In this document: one piece after another, positions 40,535-49,132 of the stretch
Numbering within the stretch: the stretch's first letter is position 1
Layout of the letters: every line of letters starts with the position of its first letter
Assembly (NCBI GenBank): GCA_043757265.1
Contig: JAYUQP010000022.1
Span: 1 to 64,000 of the forward strand
Origin: JANPLN01 sp043757265
GTDB lineage: Bacteria; Bdellovibrionota; Bdellovibrionia; Bdellovibrionales; JAGQZY01
Direction: 5' to 3'
Length of the DNA: 64,000 nucleotides
Notes under the pieces: generated by a model
The model's database searches: none
What the model was told of the DNA's origin: nothing
Seen by the model: the letters and a program-made list of their open reading frames with translations, nothing else
Program-made: the position numbers and the translations under genes

Positions 40535-41573
40535 TATAATGACGAACAATAAAACGACTTTTATGCAGGCTTTTGGCTTTACGTTCTTTTTGAGTTTTCT
40601 CGGTTTGCTCCTTGCCGGATACTTGGGATTCTTGGAAGGCCACAGTTATACAAATGCATTGCATTTTATGCTCATTGCCGGCGTTTTGGCTATTCTCGAA
40701 ATTACCATTTCTTTTGATAACGCTGTCATCGACGCATCCATCGTAAAGCAGATGACTCCCCTGTGGCAAAAACGCTTCCTTACTTGGGGAATATTTATCG
40801 CGGTGTTTGGAATGCGACTTGTGTTCCCTATCATCATTGTATCCGTCGCGGCTATGGTGACTCCCTGGGAGGCAATAAAGCTGGCGATCTTCGAGCAAAA
40901 GCAGTACGCGCAGATCATGCAGTCCATTCATCACCAGGTGGCGGCTTTTGGTGGAACCTTCCTTGCTTTAGTCAGTCTTAGTTATTTCATAAACCACGAG
41001 AAGGACACTCACTGGGTGGCTCCAGTGGAGAAATTTTTAAGTCGACTGGGTGCACTCAAGTCCACCGAAGTGGGTCTCATTTTGCTATTTTTATGGTGGT
41101 TTTCGGGAACGCTCCCGGTCGAAGAGGGATTCCCTGTTTTTAAAGCCGGCGTTGCGGGCGTACTTACATTTTTAGGTGTAAAATTGATCGGCGATATCTT
41201 AAGTGTTCCAGAAGGTAACCAAGTGAATCTTGAACGTCACAGCTTGGGGCTATTTTTGTACGTTGAGGTGCTCGACGCTTCTTTCAGTTTCGATGGAGTG
41301 ATCGCGGCTTTCGCCATCACCACAAATCCGTTTTTAATTGCAATTGGTCTTGGGACTGGGGCGCTGTTCATGCGGAGCTTTATTATTCTTATGGTAAAAC
41401 AAGGAACGCTTCAGGCTTATAAATATCTCGAACATGGTGCCTTTTGGGCCATTGGCTTATTAGCCGCCATGATGTTTATTGGTATTCACGTACACGTGTC
41501 CGAAGTCATCACTGGTGGGGCCGGCCTTTTAATCATAGGCTCGGCCTTTGTACACAGTCTTCGCAAAGCGTAA
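40527..41573 (+). CDS. DUF475/TerC-like integral membrane protein
   Basis: 348 residues with eight or nine membrane helices. The N-terminal pair GVLAILEITISFDNAVIDASIVKQMTPLW carries the acidic, metal-binding-like ISFDNAV motif of the TerC/DUF475 superfamily, and a second copy VEVLDASFSFDGVIAAFAITTNPFLI appears later. Members are implicated in metal (for example Mn or tellurium) homeostasis, mainly by family association. It is the last gene of the 34304-41573 run, starting eight bases before the phosphatase stop. The link to the cytochrome genes is unclear. Confidence 0.87.
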   Translation: MNNIMTNNKTTFMQAFGFTFFLSFLGLLLAGYLGFLEGHSYTNALHFMLIAGVLAILEITISFDNAVIDASIVKQMTPLWQKRFLTWGIFIAVFGMRLVFPIIIVSVAAMVTPWEAIKLAIFEQKQYAQIMQSIHHQVAAFGGTFLALVSLSYFINHEKDTHWVAPVEKFLSRLGALKSTEVGLILLFLWWFSGTLPVEEGFPVFKAGVAGVLTFLGVKLIGDILSVPEGNQVNLERHSLGLFLYVEVLDASFSFDGVIAAFAITTNPFLIAIGLGTGALFMRSFIILMVKQGTLQAYKYLEHGAFWAIGLLAAMMFIGIHVHVSEVITGGAGLLIIGSAFVHSLRKA

Positions 41574-41582
41574 GCTGCCGGT

Positions 41583-41646
41583 TAATCTAGCTGACGCCTT
41601 TTACCGTCGGCCTTCTCCTCGGCTAATCTAGCTGACGCCTTTTACC
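41583..41646. repeat. 23-bp direct repeat in the oxyR-locus/DUF475 gap
   Basis: Two identical copies (41583-41605 and 41624-41646, beginning TAATCTAGCTGACGCC and ending TTTTACC) are separated by 18 bases. They lie between two convergent genes. There is no inverted-repeat structure strong enough to call a terminator. Confidence 0.8.
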
Positions 41647-41675
41647 TTCGGTTTTACCAATGAACGCCGCCTCGG

Positions 41676-42088
41676 CTACCCAATGACGAAGGCTTGTGCG
41701 GCGGAATTTACTACGGCTGCTATGCGAATCGACGACTGGATAGTCTCCGAGGTCGCACCGGCTTTTCTCAACTCATGAACGTGGGCCACGATACACTTTC
41801 CACATCCTTCGATGGCCGAAATCGCCAGCGATAACAATTCAAAGTCAACTTTTGCAATTCCAGGTTTGCCAATAAAATTCATACGTAATCGCGCGGGCAT
41901 TTTTGAAAACTCAGCCGCCGCAGCTTCGTCGTCTTCGAGCAGATTGCATAAGCGCTAGCCAAAGCAAGGGCTGTGATTTGCATCTCCGATAAGCCAGGGG
42001 CTCCTTCTTCGGATAACACACTGTCCAGATTCAACCTTACATCTTTAGCGTAATCTTTTATTTGCGATTTTAAATTTTCTAAATTCAT
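41676..42088 (-). pseudogene. ahpD: Alkyl hydroperoxidase AhpD, frameshifted with internal deletion
   Basis: Two pieces match AhpD. The 42088 piece (MNLENLKSQIKDYAKDVRLNLDSVL) gives the N-terminus up to ALASAYAIC and then leaves the frame. The second piece (PARLRMNFIGKPGIAKVDFELLSLAISAIEGCGKCIVAHVHELRKAG) gives the C-terminal half with the CxxC active site (CGKCIVAH). Reading with a shift near 41948 restores AYAI then LEDDEAAAAEFSKMPARLRMN. This joins the parts, but with about 40-45 residues fewer than a normal AhpD of about 175. It is a pseudogene, or an assembly error around a deletion. AhpD normally regenerates AhpC with lipoamide-type partners. A good ribosome binding site (AAAGGACC) still precedes the start. 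Confidence 0.82.
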
Positions 42089-42212
42089 ATTGGTCCTTTA
42101 TTTAAAAAATTAAGTTTGATCGGTGTCACCGATCAAACCATTTAAGTACAAACGTTTAAAAATTTGCGTTTACTGACTAAACGATAAAAGAACGACCACT
42201 CTATATGGCTAT

Positions 42213-42749
42213 CTATGCGTTGATAGTCTCTTGACCCTTTTCCCAGTTGCATGGACAAAGCTCATCCGTTTGTAGACCATCTAAAATACGCAGCACCTCT
42301 TTTGGGTTACGTCCCACGCTCAAATCGGTCACGTAAACAAAACGAATTATTCCCTGTGGATCCACGATGAAAGTGGCTCTCTGTGCGACTCCCTCGTTTT
42401 CGTCAATGATACCGAGGGCTGTTGAAAGCTCTCGTTTGATATCCGACAACATTGGGAATGGAAGGTTGTTTAAATCCTTGTGGTTTTGTCGCCACGCCAA
42501 ATGCACGAATTCCGAATCTACACTTGCGGTTAACACTTGCGCATCACGATCACGAAATTGACCGTTAAGGTCCCCAAAACCTTTAATTTCAGTGGGGCAT
42601 ACAAATGTAAAATCCTTGGGGTAAAAAAACAATACTAACCACTTTCCCTTGAACGTGTCTTGATTGATGTCCAAAAATGCAGTTTTGGCGTCGTTTGAAA
42701 CCACTGCCTTAAGTTGGAATGGGGGTAATTTCTTTCCTACACTTAACAT
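42213..42749 (-). CDS. ahpC: Peroxiredoxin AhpC
   Basis: 178 residues. The peroxidatic cysteine is C51 in DFTFVCPTEI, the downstream FVHLAW motif is kept, and the C-terminal resolving cysteine lies in DELCPCNW (C165/C167). It reduces hydrogen peroxide and organic peroxides in the cytoplasm. In this gene order its reductant is normally AhpD, which is broken next door, so another donor (AhpF or thioredoxin) would be needed. AAAGGAG precedes the ATG. It is transcribed away from oxyR, with the operator between them. Confidence 0.95.
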   Translation of the reverse strand: MLSVGKKLPPFQLKAVVSNDAKTAFLDINQDTFKGKWLVLFFYPKDFTFVCPTEIKGFGDLNGQFRDRDAQVLTASVDSEFVHLAWRQNHKDLNNLPFPMLSDIKRELSTALGIIDENEGVAQRATFIVDPQGIIRFVYVTDLSVGRNPKEVLRILDGLQTDELCPCNWEKGQETINA

Positions 42750-42833
42750 TAATATCTCCTTTGTGCTGATTGACTCTCATGACTTAGCAGCAAATTACTT
42801 GATCTTGCGGACTATGGCCAAGACAACCTTTCG

Positions 42834-42880
42834 ATAGAGCGATAGGAAAAAACTATCATTTGGCGAGAAAATAAGCTATT
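42834..42880. promoter_or_regulatory. OxyR operator between ahpC and oxyR
   Basis: ATAG (42842-42845), seven bases, CTAT (42853-42856) form a 15-bp half matching the LysR/OxyR consensus ATAG-N7-CTAT. A second CTAT at 42876-42879, 23 bases on, has a weak partner, and another ATAG lies at 42834. The site lies about ten bases before the oxyR start and would cover its own promoter, so autoregulation together with ahpC activation is expected. Confidence 0.65.
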
Positions 42881-42888
42881 TTTAGCAA

Positions 42889-43842
42889 ATGGCAACTATC
42901 ACCCAAATTCACTACATCGTCACGGTCGAGCGACTCAAACATTTTGGCAAGGCTGCCGAGGCCTGTCATGTTTCGCAACCCAGCCTCAGTGCACAGATCC
43001 ATAAAGTCGAAGAGGAGATTGGCTTTCCCATTTTCGACCGCAATAAAAAGCCCATAGCCGTCACCAGCCGTGGAGTGAGTTTTATCGAGCAGGCAAAAAC
43101 CGTCCTGCGCGAGCATACCAAACTGCTAACGATCTCAAAACATTCACAAACCGAATTGATGGGCCCTATCAGTTTAGGAATTATTCCTACCGTAAGCCCA
43201 TACATAACTCCATATTTTCTTGGTCATTTCGCCAAAAAATATCCTAAAATTCAATTGCAAATTGAAGAGTTAAAAACCGAAAATATTTTACGTGCATTAA
43301 AAAACAATGAGCTCGATGTAGGGCTTTTAGCAACTCCGTTAAAGGAACCGCAACTCATCGAGAAACCAATCTACTACGAAGATTTTATGGTTTACATAAA
43401 TGCCTCACACCCGCTGAGCAAAAAGAAAATCGTTAATGAACATGATCTTGACGGAAGCGATCTGTGGCTTCTTGAAGATGGACATTGCTTTCGAAATCAA
43501 ATTGTTAAGCTCTGCACCTTAAATAAGGAAGCTCCAGTTTTTAAAAATATCTTTTTTCAAAGTGGCAATCTCGACACACTTCGGCTGCTTGTAAAAAACA
43601 ACGGCGGCTACACAATTTTGCCTTCTTCTTTGGTGAAGACTCTCTCCGCCGACGAAGTTCGCAAACATATTCGCCCTTTCACCAATCCCGTACCAACCCG
43701 CGAAATAAGTTTAGTTTATTATAAGACTCAATGGAAAACAGACCTTATCTCAGCCCTAGCTCTATCAATTTTTGAAAACTTACCAGAAAATTTACAACGC
43801 AAAATCACCGACAAAAAAAATAACGTTCTAGATCTGGAATAA
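42889..43842 (+). CDS. oxyR: OxyR-type LysR transcriptional regulator
   Basis: 317 residues. The N-terminal winged helix (ITQIHYIVTVERLKHFGKAAEACHVSQPSLSAQI) is followed by an effector domain. The redox pair is present as C200 and C209 in LEDGHCFRNQIVKLC, spaced as C199 and C208 of E. coli OxyR, so it should form the peroxide-sensing disulfide. It activates peroxide defence genes, certainly ahpC next to it. The start ATG lies just past the operator. The distance to ahpC (139 bp) is enough for one shared control region. Confidence 0.94.
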   Translation: MATITQIHYIVTVERLKHFGKAAEACHVSQPSLSAQIHKVEEEIGFPIFDRNKKPIAVTSRGVSFIEQAKTVLREHTKLLTISKHSQTELMGPISLGIIPTVSPYITPYFLGHFAKKYPKIQLQIEELKTENILRALKNNELDVGLLATPLKEPQLIEKPIYYEDFMVYINASHPLSKKKIVNEHDLDGSDLWLLEDGHCFRNQIVKLCTLNKEAPVFKNIFFQSGNLDTLRLLVKNNGGYTILPSSLVKTLSADEVRKHIRPFTNPVPTREISLVYYKTQWKTDLISALALSIFENLPENLQRKITDKKNNVLDLE

Positions 43843-43922
43843 CGGTAAAAGTCAGGACCTCTGGCGAGGTTCTTTACGCGAGAACAATTGGATTCCCCGC
43901 CGAGCCTGGATATAATGTTCTT

Positions 43923-44912
43923 ATGGCGACAGCAAATAAAATGATCAAATTGGCTAAGGGCGATTACCTTTTTCGCGAAGGTGATCCGAGTGATTGCATG
44001 TACCTGATAAAATCGGGTCGCATGGCAATTACAAAAAAAACTTTCAACGAGGGCGACGAAATCGTCCTCGCTGAAAAAATCAACGGGGAGCTCATCGGCG
44101 AGATGGCATTTTTTGACAGCAAACCCCGCTCGGCAGGTGCCCAAGGACTGAGTGTTTGCGAGCTGATCGAATTGCCGTTTGCATCCTTACAAGAACAATT
44201 TAATTTGTTTCCAATGTGGATAAAAGTTTTGATGAAAACCACAGTGGGACAAGTTCGAGATGCAAATACGCGCATCAAAAATCTCGAAAACATAACCTCC
44301 GATACCAAAGACAAGTTGGGTCCGCACATTCTGCTTCGCGTGTGTGCTATCATCGATCTTCTCAGGCACAAAGCCGAAGAGACCGACGACGGCTTTGAAT
44401 TTCCATACAAGGAATTGCATTTTTATTGCAATCAGGTGTTTCATCAAACCACTCCTAAAATTATCCGTTGCGTGAAGGTTTTGCAAAAGCTCGAGATCAT
44501 CAAAGTTGACGAAACCGAGGGCGCTCAAAAGGTAACTTTGATGGAGCCCGATCTCCTTGCTGCTTTTACCGTTTGGTACAACACCTTTATCTCGACCAGC
44601 CAAAGCGATCAGGTGCAAATCGACGAAAAAGAATTATCGCCACTCGAAGTTCTTGCTCATTATGGCGGAGAGCTTCCTGCTAAAAACGGACTTGTAACCC
44701 TTCCCTTAAAACAAGCAGAGGAAAATGCTTTCGATGACATTGATATAGAGTTTAAAGCTGACAGTGTGGATTCATTGGTGAAAAAAGGGGTCATTAAAGA
44801 CAAAACTGTCGAAAACGACAAGCTCGTTGTTAAGTACAACCCCGAAGAAGTCCAACGATTGGCAGCCTTTTGGAAAATCATCCACACCTACAATAAGCAT
44901 ACAACTATGTAA
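43923..44912 (+). CDS. Cyclic nucleotide-binding regulator (CRP-like)
   Basis: 329 residues. The N-terminal cNMP-binding domain shows GDYLFREGDPSDCMYLIKSG and the phosphate-binding cassette ELIGEMAFFDSKPRSAGA (E and R of the PBC are present). A helical linker (residues 95-125) leads to a C-terminal domain (LHFYCNQVFHQTTPKIIRCVKVLQKLEII) with a helix-turn-helix-like look, followed by about 130 residues without a clear family. It is longer than CRP (about 210), so it is a CRP-like regulator with an extra domain. The ligand is unknown. It starts 80 bp after oxyR on the same strand. Confidence 0.78.
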   Translation: MATANKMIKLAKGDYLFREGDPSDCMYLIKSGRMAITKKTFNEGDEIVLAEKINGELIGEMAFFDSKPRSAGAQGLSVCELIELPFASLQEQFNLFPMWIKVLMKTTVGQVRDANTRIKNLENITSDTKDKLGPHILLRVCAIIDLLRHKAEETDDGFEFPYKELHFYCNQVFHQTTPKIIRCVKVLQKLEIIKVDETEGAQKVTLMEPDLLAAFTVWYNTFISTSQSDQVQIDEKELSPLEVLAHYGGELPAKNGLVTLPLKQAEENAFDDIDIEFKADSVDSLVKKGVIKDKTVENDKLVVKYNPEEVQRLAAFWKIIHTYNKHTTM

Positions 44913-44985
44913 GCTCTTTACACCCCCTTGTGAAACGAGGATGGTTCAAGTAGTGTGCCCCCTTCAAACCTAATTTGGGGGCCCC

Positions 44986-46947
44986 ATGCGAGTTTTGTTG
45001 TTCTTAGCTTTTACGGTTTCGGCAGGATCCGCGTTCGCAGATGTTTTACAAGGAATCACGGACCAAATCCAAGACGAGTGGGAAAACTCAACCCTCAAGG
45101 CTCACCCCACTCTAAAAACCGGCTGGAATGTGGGCAGTCTATCTTCTCTTACCGGCCAGATTGGCTATACGTTTTCTGTTTCGCCCGCCTATGTTCAAGA
45201 TCGCCATCAACGCGTCGACGCCTATGCAATCAAGCTGGGCGCTCATATTGGCGATGCTCTCGGAGTCGGAAGATCGGCTGAGGCTCAAATTTCCTTTTCG
45301 CGGTTGTTCAATCGAAAAAACCAAGCACTGTTCGCCGCTCCCGTGTCCCCTCGCAGTTTTCCATTCACCGCCGAGACGGCTTTGCAAAGCCTCGAGCGCG
45401 GCTCGGCCGCCCGCCTCGAATTAGCAACCGACGGGCATATTGGCGCAAGCTTTTCTCACATCGCAAACACCGGTCTCGGTGTGTTCCCCGCACAGTTCAG
45501 CGCGGCCGTTCGCCGGGGCACGCGTTACATCATCGATGTTTATCGCTTGGATCAGTACCGCGTGCGTCTTCGCATGGTCGCCACCCGCAACATGGGTACG
45601 CTCGGCGCAAAAACCAGCGTGACGCCTTTGACTTCGCTCAATTTCGGTTCGGGTTTTGTCGACACTATTTTAAATCAACTTTTTCGCTGCGACCTCATCT
45701 CGATCGAAGGCGAAAAAACAGCCACCAATAAACTTCCGGTGGACAGCATGATGGTGGACTATGTGCTTTATCTAGATGCCCCACTTGGCGCCGACAGTTA
45801 TAATCAATTTTTTGCCCAAATTTTGAATATGGATGTGGTTAATCACCTCCGACTTTTTCAAACACCCGAACAATTTCACAATTCGGTTTGGAACTATGCG
45901 CAGGTTATCAACAATGCTTACGAGAAGGAAAAACTCGTAGCGGCACCACAGTATCGAATTGTACAGAGGGAATTTATCGGTCGGACGCTCACAGATTTTC
46001 GTAAAATTTCGGTGGGCTCTGGATGCTTTAAACTTTGGGATGTGGACCGCGAAGTGTATCATGGAACATCCGGTGTCCGTTCGGTGAACGATAATAATCA
46101 AATCGAAGATTATTTTTACCTGCGAACTCAGCAATTTCAGGAATTTAATTTTCTCTTTGGACTCTTCGACGAGGAGCATGCCCTCGAGGTGAACACTCTG
46201 TTTCGTGCTCAGCGGCTCGACGAAAAAAATCCCCTCTCGCTCAAACCAGTGGCGCTCTCAGATCTTGTACTGACTCGCTCGTTCAAGGATAAGAAGTTTT
46301 TAGGAAAAGGCACGCTGATCAACGAAATTCGCACGTACCGGAAAGACCTTGAATATCAGTATCCGCAGTTTTTTTCCAACATCGACTGGACACAGTACAC
46401 AAATACAAAACAGTTGGCCTATTCCAAAATCGAAATGATTTTTGACGCCCGCACGGTGACGTTGCTGCGCCAGCAAAACTTTTCCGAAGATCAGCTGAAA
46501 CGACTTTTACAAAATTACATCACTCGTTACCCATATAAGAATCATCTTTCCACAACGGATGGCGGCACACACGATGATTCAAAAACCGGCTTTGAACGTT
46601 TTAAAAAAGACACAGCCGTTATTGCTCGTCGCCTCACCCTGATATTTACGCCAGGGACCACAGTTGAAGTGGCAGTAAAGGCATTTAGTTCCCTGCGGAA
46701 GAATGCGTTGTTTCAAGATGTGGGCGCAGGCTTCGTTCTGACCTTGCTTCCGCAGAATCAAGTTCGAGATCTTGTAGAAGCGACATTAACGATTGGTGCG
46801 AAAGACACACCCACAATCGAAATTGTAAGCCACTCGGCTGGCATGTCCCACCTCTACAAACAGGTGGAACATATCCTCAACACCATCAACGACAGAAGCT
46901 TTGATCTACGCCTGCACAAAGAGATCGGCCCCGTTCAAGATCAATAA
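44986..46947 (+). CDS. Large secreted protein of unknown function
   Basis: 653 residues. The signal peptide MRVLLFLAFTVSAGSAFADVL is clear. The mature protein begins with a region of alternating strands (GWNVGSLSSLTGQIGYTFSVSP) and continues with no recognised motif, apart from two cysteines about 90 residues apart (LFRCDLISIE, SGCFKLWDVD) that could form a disulfide. The charged, soluble composition suggests a periplasmic protein. No family known to me fits. It begins 73 bases after the regulator gene and is followed by its own terminator. Confidence 0.62.
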   Translation: MRVLLFLAFTVSAGSAFADVLQGITDQIQDEWENSTLKAHPTLKTGWNVGSLSSLTGQIGYTFSVSPAYVQDRHQRVDAYAIKLGAHIGDALGVGRSAEAQISFSRLFNRKNQALFAAPVSPRSFPFTAETALQSLERGSAARLELATDGHIGASFSHIANTGLGVFPAQFSAAVRRGTRYIIDVYRLDQYRVRLRMVATRNMGTLGAKTSVTPLTSLNFGSGFVDTILNQLFRCDLISIEGEKTATNKLPVDSMMVDYVLYLDAPLGADSYNQFFAQILNMDVVNHLRLFQTPEQFHNSVWNYAQVINNAYEKEKLVAAPQYRIVQREFIGRTLTDFRKISVGSGCFKLWDVDREVYHGTSGVRSVNDNNQIEDYFYLRTQQFQEFNFLFGLFDEEHALEVNTLFRAQRLDEKNPLSLKPVALSDLVLTRSFKDKKFLGKGTLINEIRTYRKDLEYQYPQFFSNIDWTQYTNTKQLAYSKIEMIFDARTVTLLRQQNFSEDQLKRLLQNYITRYPYKNHLSTTDGGTHDDSKTGFERFKKDTAVIARRLTLIFTPGTTVEVAVKAFSSLRKNALFQDVGAGFVLTLLPQNQVRDLVEATLTIGAKDTPTIEIVSHSAGMSHLYKQVEHILNTINDRSFDLRLHKEIGPVQDQ

Positions 46948-46975
46948 AGCAAAAAGTACTTCGAATCTAATATAG

Positions 46976-46998
46976 CAAAAGGTACTTCGTACTTTTTG
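46976..46998 (+). terminator. Hairpin after the 653-residue protein
   Basis: CAAAAGGTAC (46976-46985), loop TTC, then GTACTTTTTG (46989-46998) form a stem with one G-T pair whose 3' arm is T-rich. The preceding sequence has a related half (CAAAAAGTACTTCG, 46950-46963). It lies 29 bp after the stop. Confidence 0.65.
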
Positions 46999-47111
46999 TG
47001 TTCGAGCAGAAGTTACGGCGCACTTTTTCAGGACGCGATTACTGGTTGTGCGTAAAGAGGAGTTGGTGCCGGAATAAACAGGACCTGGCACCGGATTTCC
47101 CTGAATACCGA

Positions 47112-47594
47112 TTACCGGCCGATTGTGACCGGTTCGTCTAAGGCTGCTCCACCCGATGCAGGTGCAGTCGTTGTTGTGGTTCCGCCGTTTTCGCGTTCAC
47201 ACTGTCTTTGACCAGCGGCTTGACCGATGGCTCCGCCAATCATGCCGCCAAAAAGTAATAAAAAGAGAGGTGGTGGTACGGCGTGGGCGCGCGGAATAAA
47301 GATCGCTTCCAAGGCAGCCGATTTTTTCCCACCGGCTCTGTAAGCCATCTGTGTCTTGTCGTACACAGACTCAAGAGTGTCGGTGTTTTTAAAGATCACA
47401 TCTTTGCCGTTCAACTTAAAATGAGTGCTACCAACTCTTTCGACGGTGAGGGTTTCGCCTTTGTAAACAAGCTCGGTCATTTTATTGTTGATACTGGTGA
47501 TTGTAAAATCCTTCAGACCCATGGCTTGAATCGGCGCTGCCGACGCCACCGTTTGGCTTAAAAAAATCATCGTTACTAAAATTGCCTTAATCAT
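47112..47594 (-). CDS. Small exported protein with glycine-zipper-like segment
   Basis: 160 residues. The signal peptide MIKAILVTMIFLSQTVASAAP is clear, and a GGGAG site precedes the ATG. The central beta-rich part (MTELVYKGETLTVERVGSTHFKLNGKD) is followed by the membrane-like stretch PLFLLLFGGMIGGAIGQAAGQ, a glycine-zipper-like segment that may insert in a membrane, and then a Thr/Gly-rich tail. Function unknown. It lies downstream of the metzincin-like gene (47641) on the same strand with a 46-bp gap, so the two may be co-transcribed. Confidence 0.65.
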   Translation of the reverse strand: MIKAILVTMIFLSQTVASAAPIQAMGLKDFTITSINNKMTELVYKGETLTVERVGSTHFKLNGKDVIFKNTDTLESVYDKTQMAYRAGGKKSAALEAIFIPRAHAVPPPLFLLLFGGMIGGAIGQAAGQRQCERENGGTTTTTAPASGGAALDEPVTIGR

Positions 47595-47640
47595 TTTTGC
47601 TCCCTATCGTGCCACTTCAAGCTTTCGCTCACGGCCGTTA

Positions 47641-49017
47641 TTAAATGTCAAAAAACGTATACGTTTTATTCGCAATCAACTCGTGAATTTGCCCATCAAA
47701 CGGTGTCGCAAGCGGCGTCGATACGCCATTCTGTAACTGAAAAAGATAGCCATCTTCTGTCAGCCCTAGTGTTACGCTACCAGATTTATAAATGCGTTTA
47801 AAGGCCTGGTCATACTGAAGGCTTGAAGTTTTCATGTAGGGGTTCTTCTTGGCGTCGCAACCGAACTCGACGATAGACCCGTTATCCATCTGCATATAGC
47901 CCACGAGGCTCAATTTGTCGTACCCATTCGGGTAAATGATCGAAGTCGGAGTGCCCGAAGTGATGCTTTGTTCTACTTTTGTTCCGCTGCCGTACGGATC
48001 GCAAACAAACCGCACCTTATCCAGGGTGACTTTCGCCGACCATAAACCACCGTAGTGAATGCCAACAAGCTTAGCTTTTTCCTCGGGAGTTTGGTTATTG
48101 TACTCAACAGCATCGGCTCCAGCCGGTTGGTTTAACTGCCCTTCGTCTTTGGTAAAAACGTAGGTCGCAGGAAGAGTTTTATCATCTGGAAAGAGCACAT
48201 AATAATCACGACGAATCGCGATCTGTCCAAGATGCGGCGAAGAACCCTGCCTGGTGATTTTCGGAGTGGCTTGATCGAAGACTAATTTATGAAATCCTAG
48301 GTCTTTATTCAAAACCAAAAAGTCTGGCGAAAAACTAATGCTCACTGGAAATTCAAAAGCCTCAAATGCATACACCAACGCGGAAGCTTTTGAGTAGGCC
48401 TTCATCGCTGGATGCACGTTTTGCGAGTATCGCGCGATCTGTGCGTAGGTTTCCACCGTTACGGCATATGAACCCGAGTCAGTAATGCGCGTGTCACACG
48501 CCCCTTGGATTCCTTTTCGAGGACCGTTCGTACACGTAGTGTGCGGAAATCCATCGATGTGTCGCGCCTCGTGCATATAAACGCTTGCACTATCTAATGC
48601 CGAAAACGCATCCGACAGCATCAGCGGACACACATACATAGTCTTACTACCAAAGGTCGGCATTACAAAAGCACCGGCGCCTTTAGGGCAGTTCGCCTGG
48701 ATATTGAACTTGTTAATTCTACCGGTAAAATAGGTCCACCAGTTTGTGGCAAATTTTCCGGAGAACATTTGATCTTTGCTCACTGGCATTGATGCGTCGA
48801 ATTTTGTATCGCGCATAAACATAATTCCAGCCATCAAGCGTGAAATGTCTGTATTGTCATAGCAATATTCTTTACCCGCTAAATTTTGAAACTGGGTAAA
48901 TTTTTTGGCAATCTCGCTCATATCAGCTGCAGATATGCACTCGGCTGCTTGAACACTTGCTGTTAATATTTGAACACTAAAGAATAGTCCGAATAGGACG
49001 CGTTTTGAAAAATCCAT
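47641..49017 (-). CDS. Secreted protein with metzincin-type zinc signature
   Basis: 458 residues. After a signal peptide (VLFGLFFSVQILTASVQAAE), residues 149-159 read HEARHIDGFPH, exactly HExxHxxGxxH, the zinc-binding signature of metzincin proteases. It is preceded by the strand ASVYM and followed by TTCTNGPRKGIQGACDTRITDSGSYAVTVETYAQIARYS. Two cysteines flank the region. The C-terminal half (from about 250) is beta-rich without catalytic motif. I cannot identify a Met-turn with confidence, so activity is inferred only from the signature. It does not look like astacin (56444). A signal peptide and a GAGGGGG box precede the start. Confidence 0.68.
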   Translation of the reverse strand: MDFSKRVLFGLFFSVQILTASVQAAECISAADMSEIAKKFTQFQNLAGKEYCYDNTDISRLMAGIMFMRDTKFDASMPVSKDQMFSGKFATNWWTYFTGRINKFNIQANCPKGAGAFVMPTFGSKTMYVCPLMLSDAFSALDSASVYMHEARHIDGFPHTTCTNGPRKGIQGACDTRITDSGSYAVTVETYAQIARYSQNVHPAMKAYSKASALVYAFEAFEFPVSISFSPDFLVLNKDLGFHKLVFDQATPKITRQGSSPHLGQIAIRRDYYVLFPDDKTLPATYVFTKDEGQLNQPAGADAVEYNNQTPEEKAKLVGIHYGGLWSAKVTLDKVRFVCDPYGSGTKVEQSITSGTPTSIIYPNGYDKLSLVGYMQMDNGSIVEFGCDAKKNPYMKTSSLQYDQAFKRIYKSGSVTLGLTEDGYLFQLQNGVSTPLATPFDGQIHELIANKTYTFFDI

Positions 49018-49132
49018 TTAATCCCCCTCTTCTATCCATAGAAGACTTTAAATAAGGGTTACAGAAAACACGGCATAGGACAAGGAGTATTTTATTTGAG
49101 CAATTCAATTTGAATCAGCCAGAGGCTCTACT

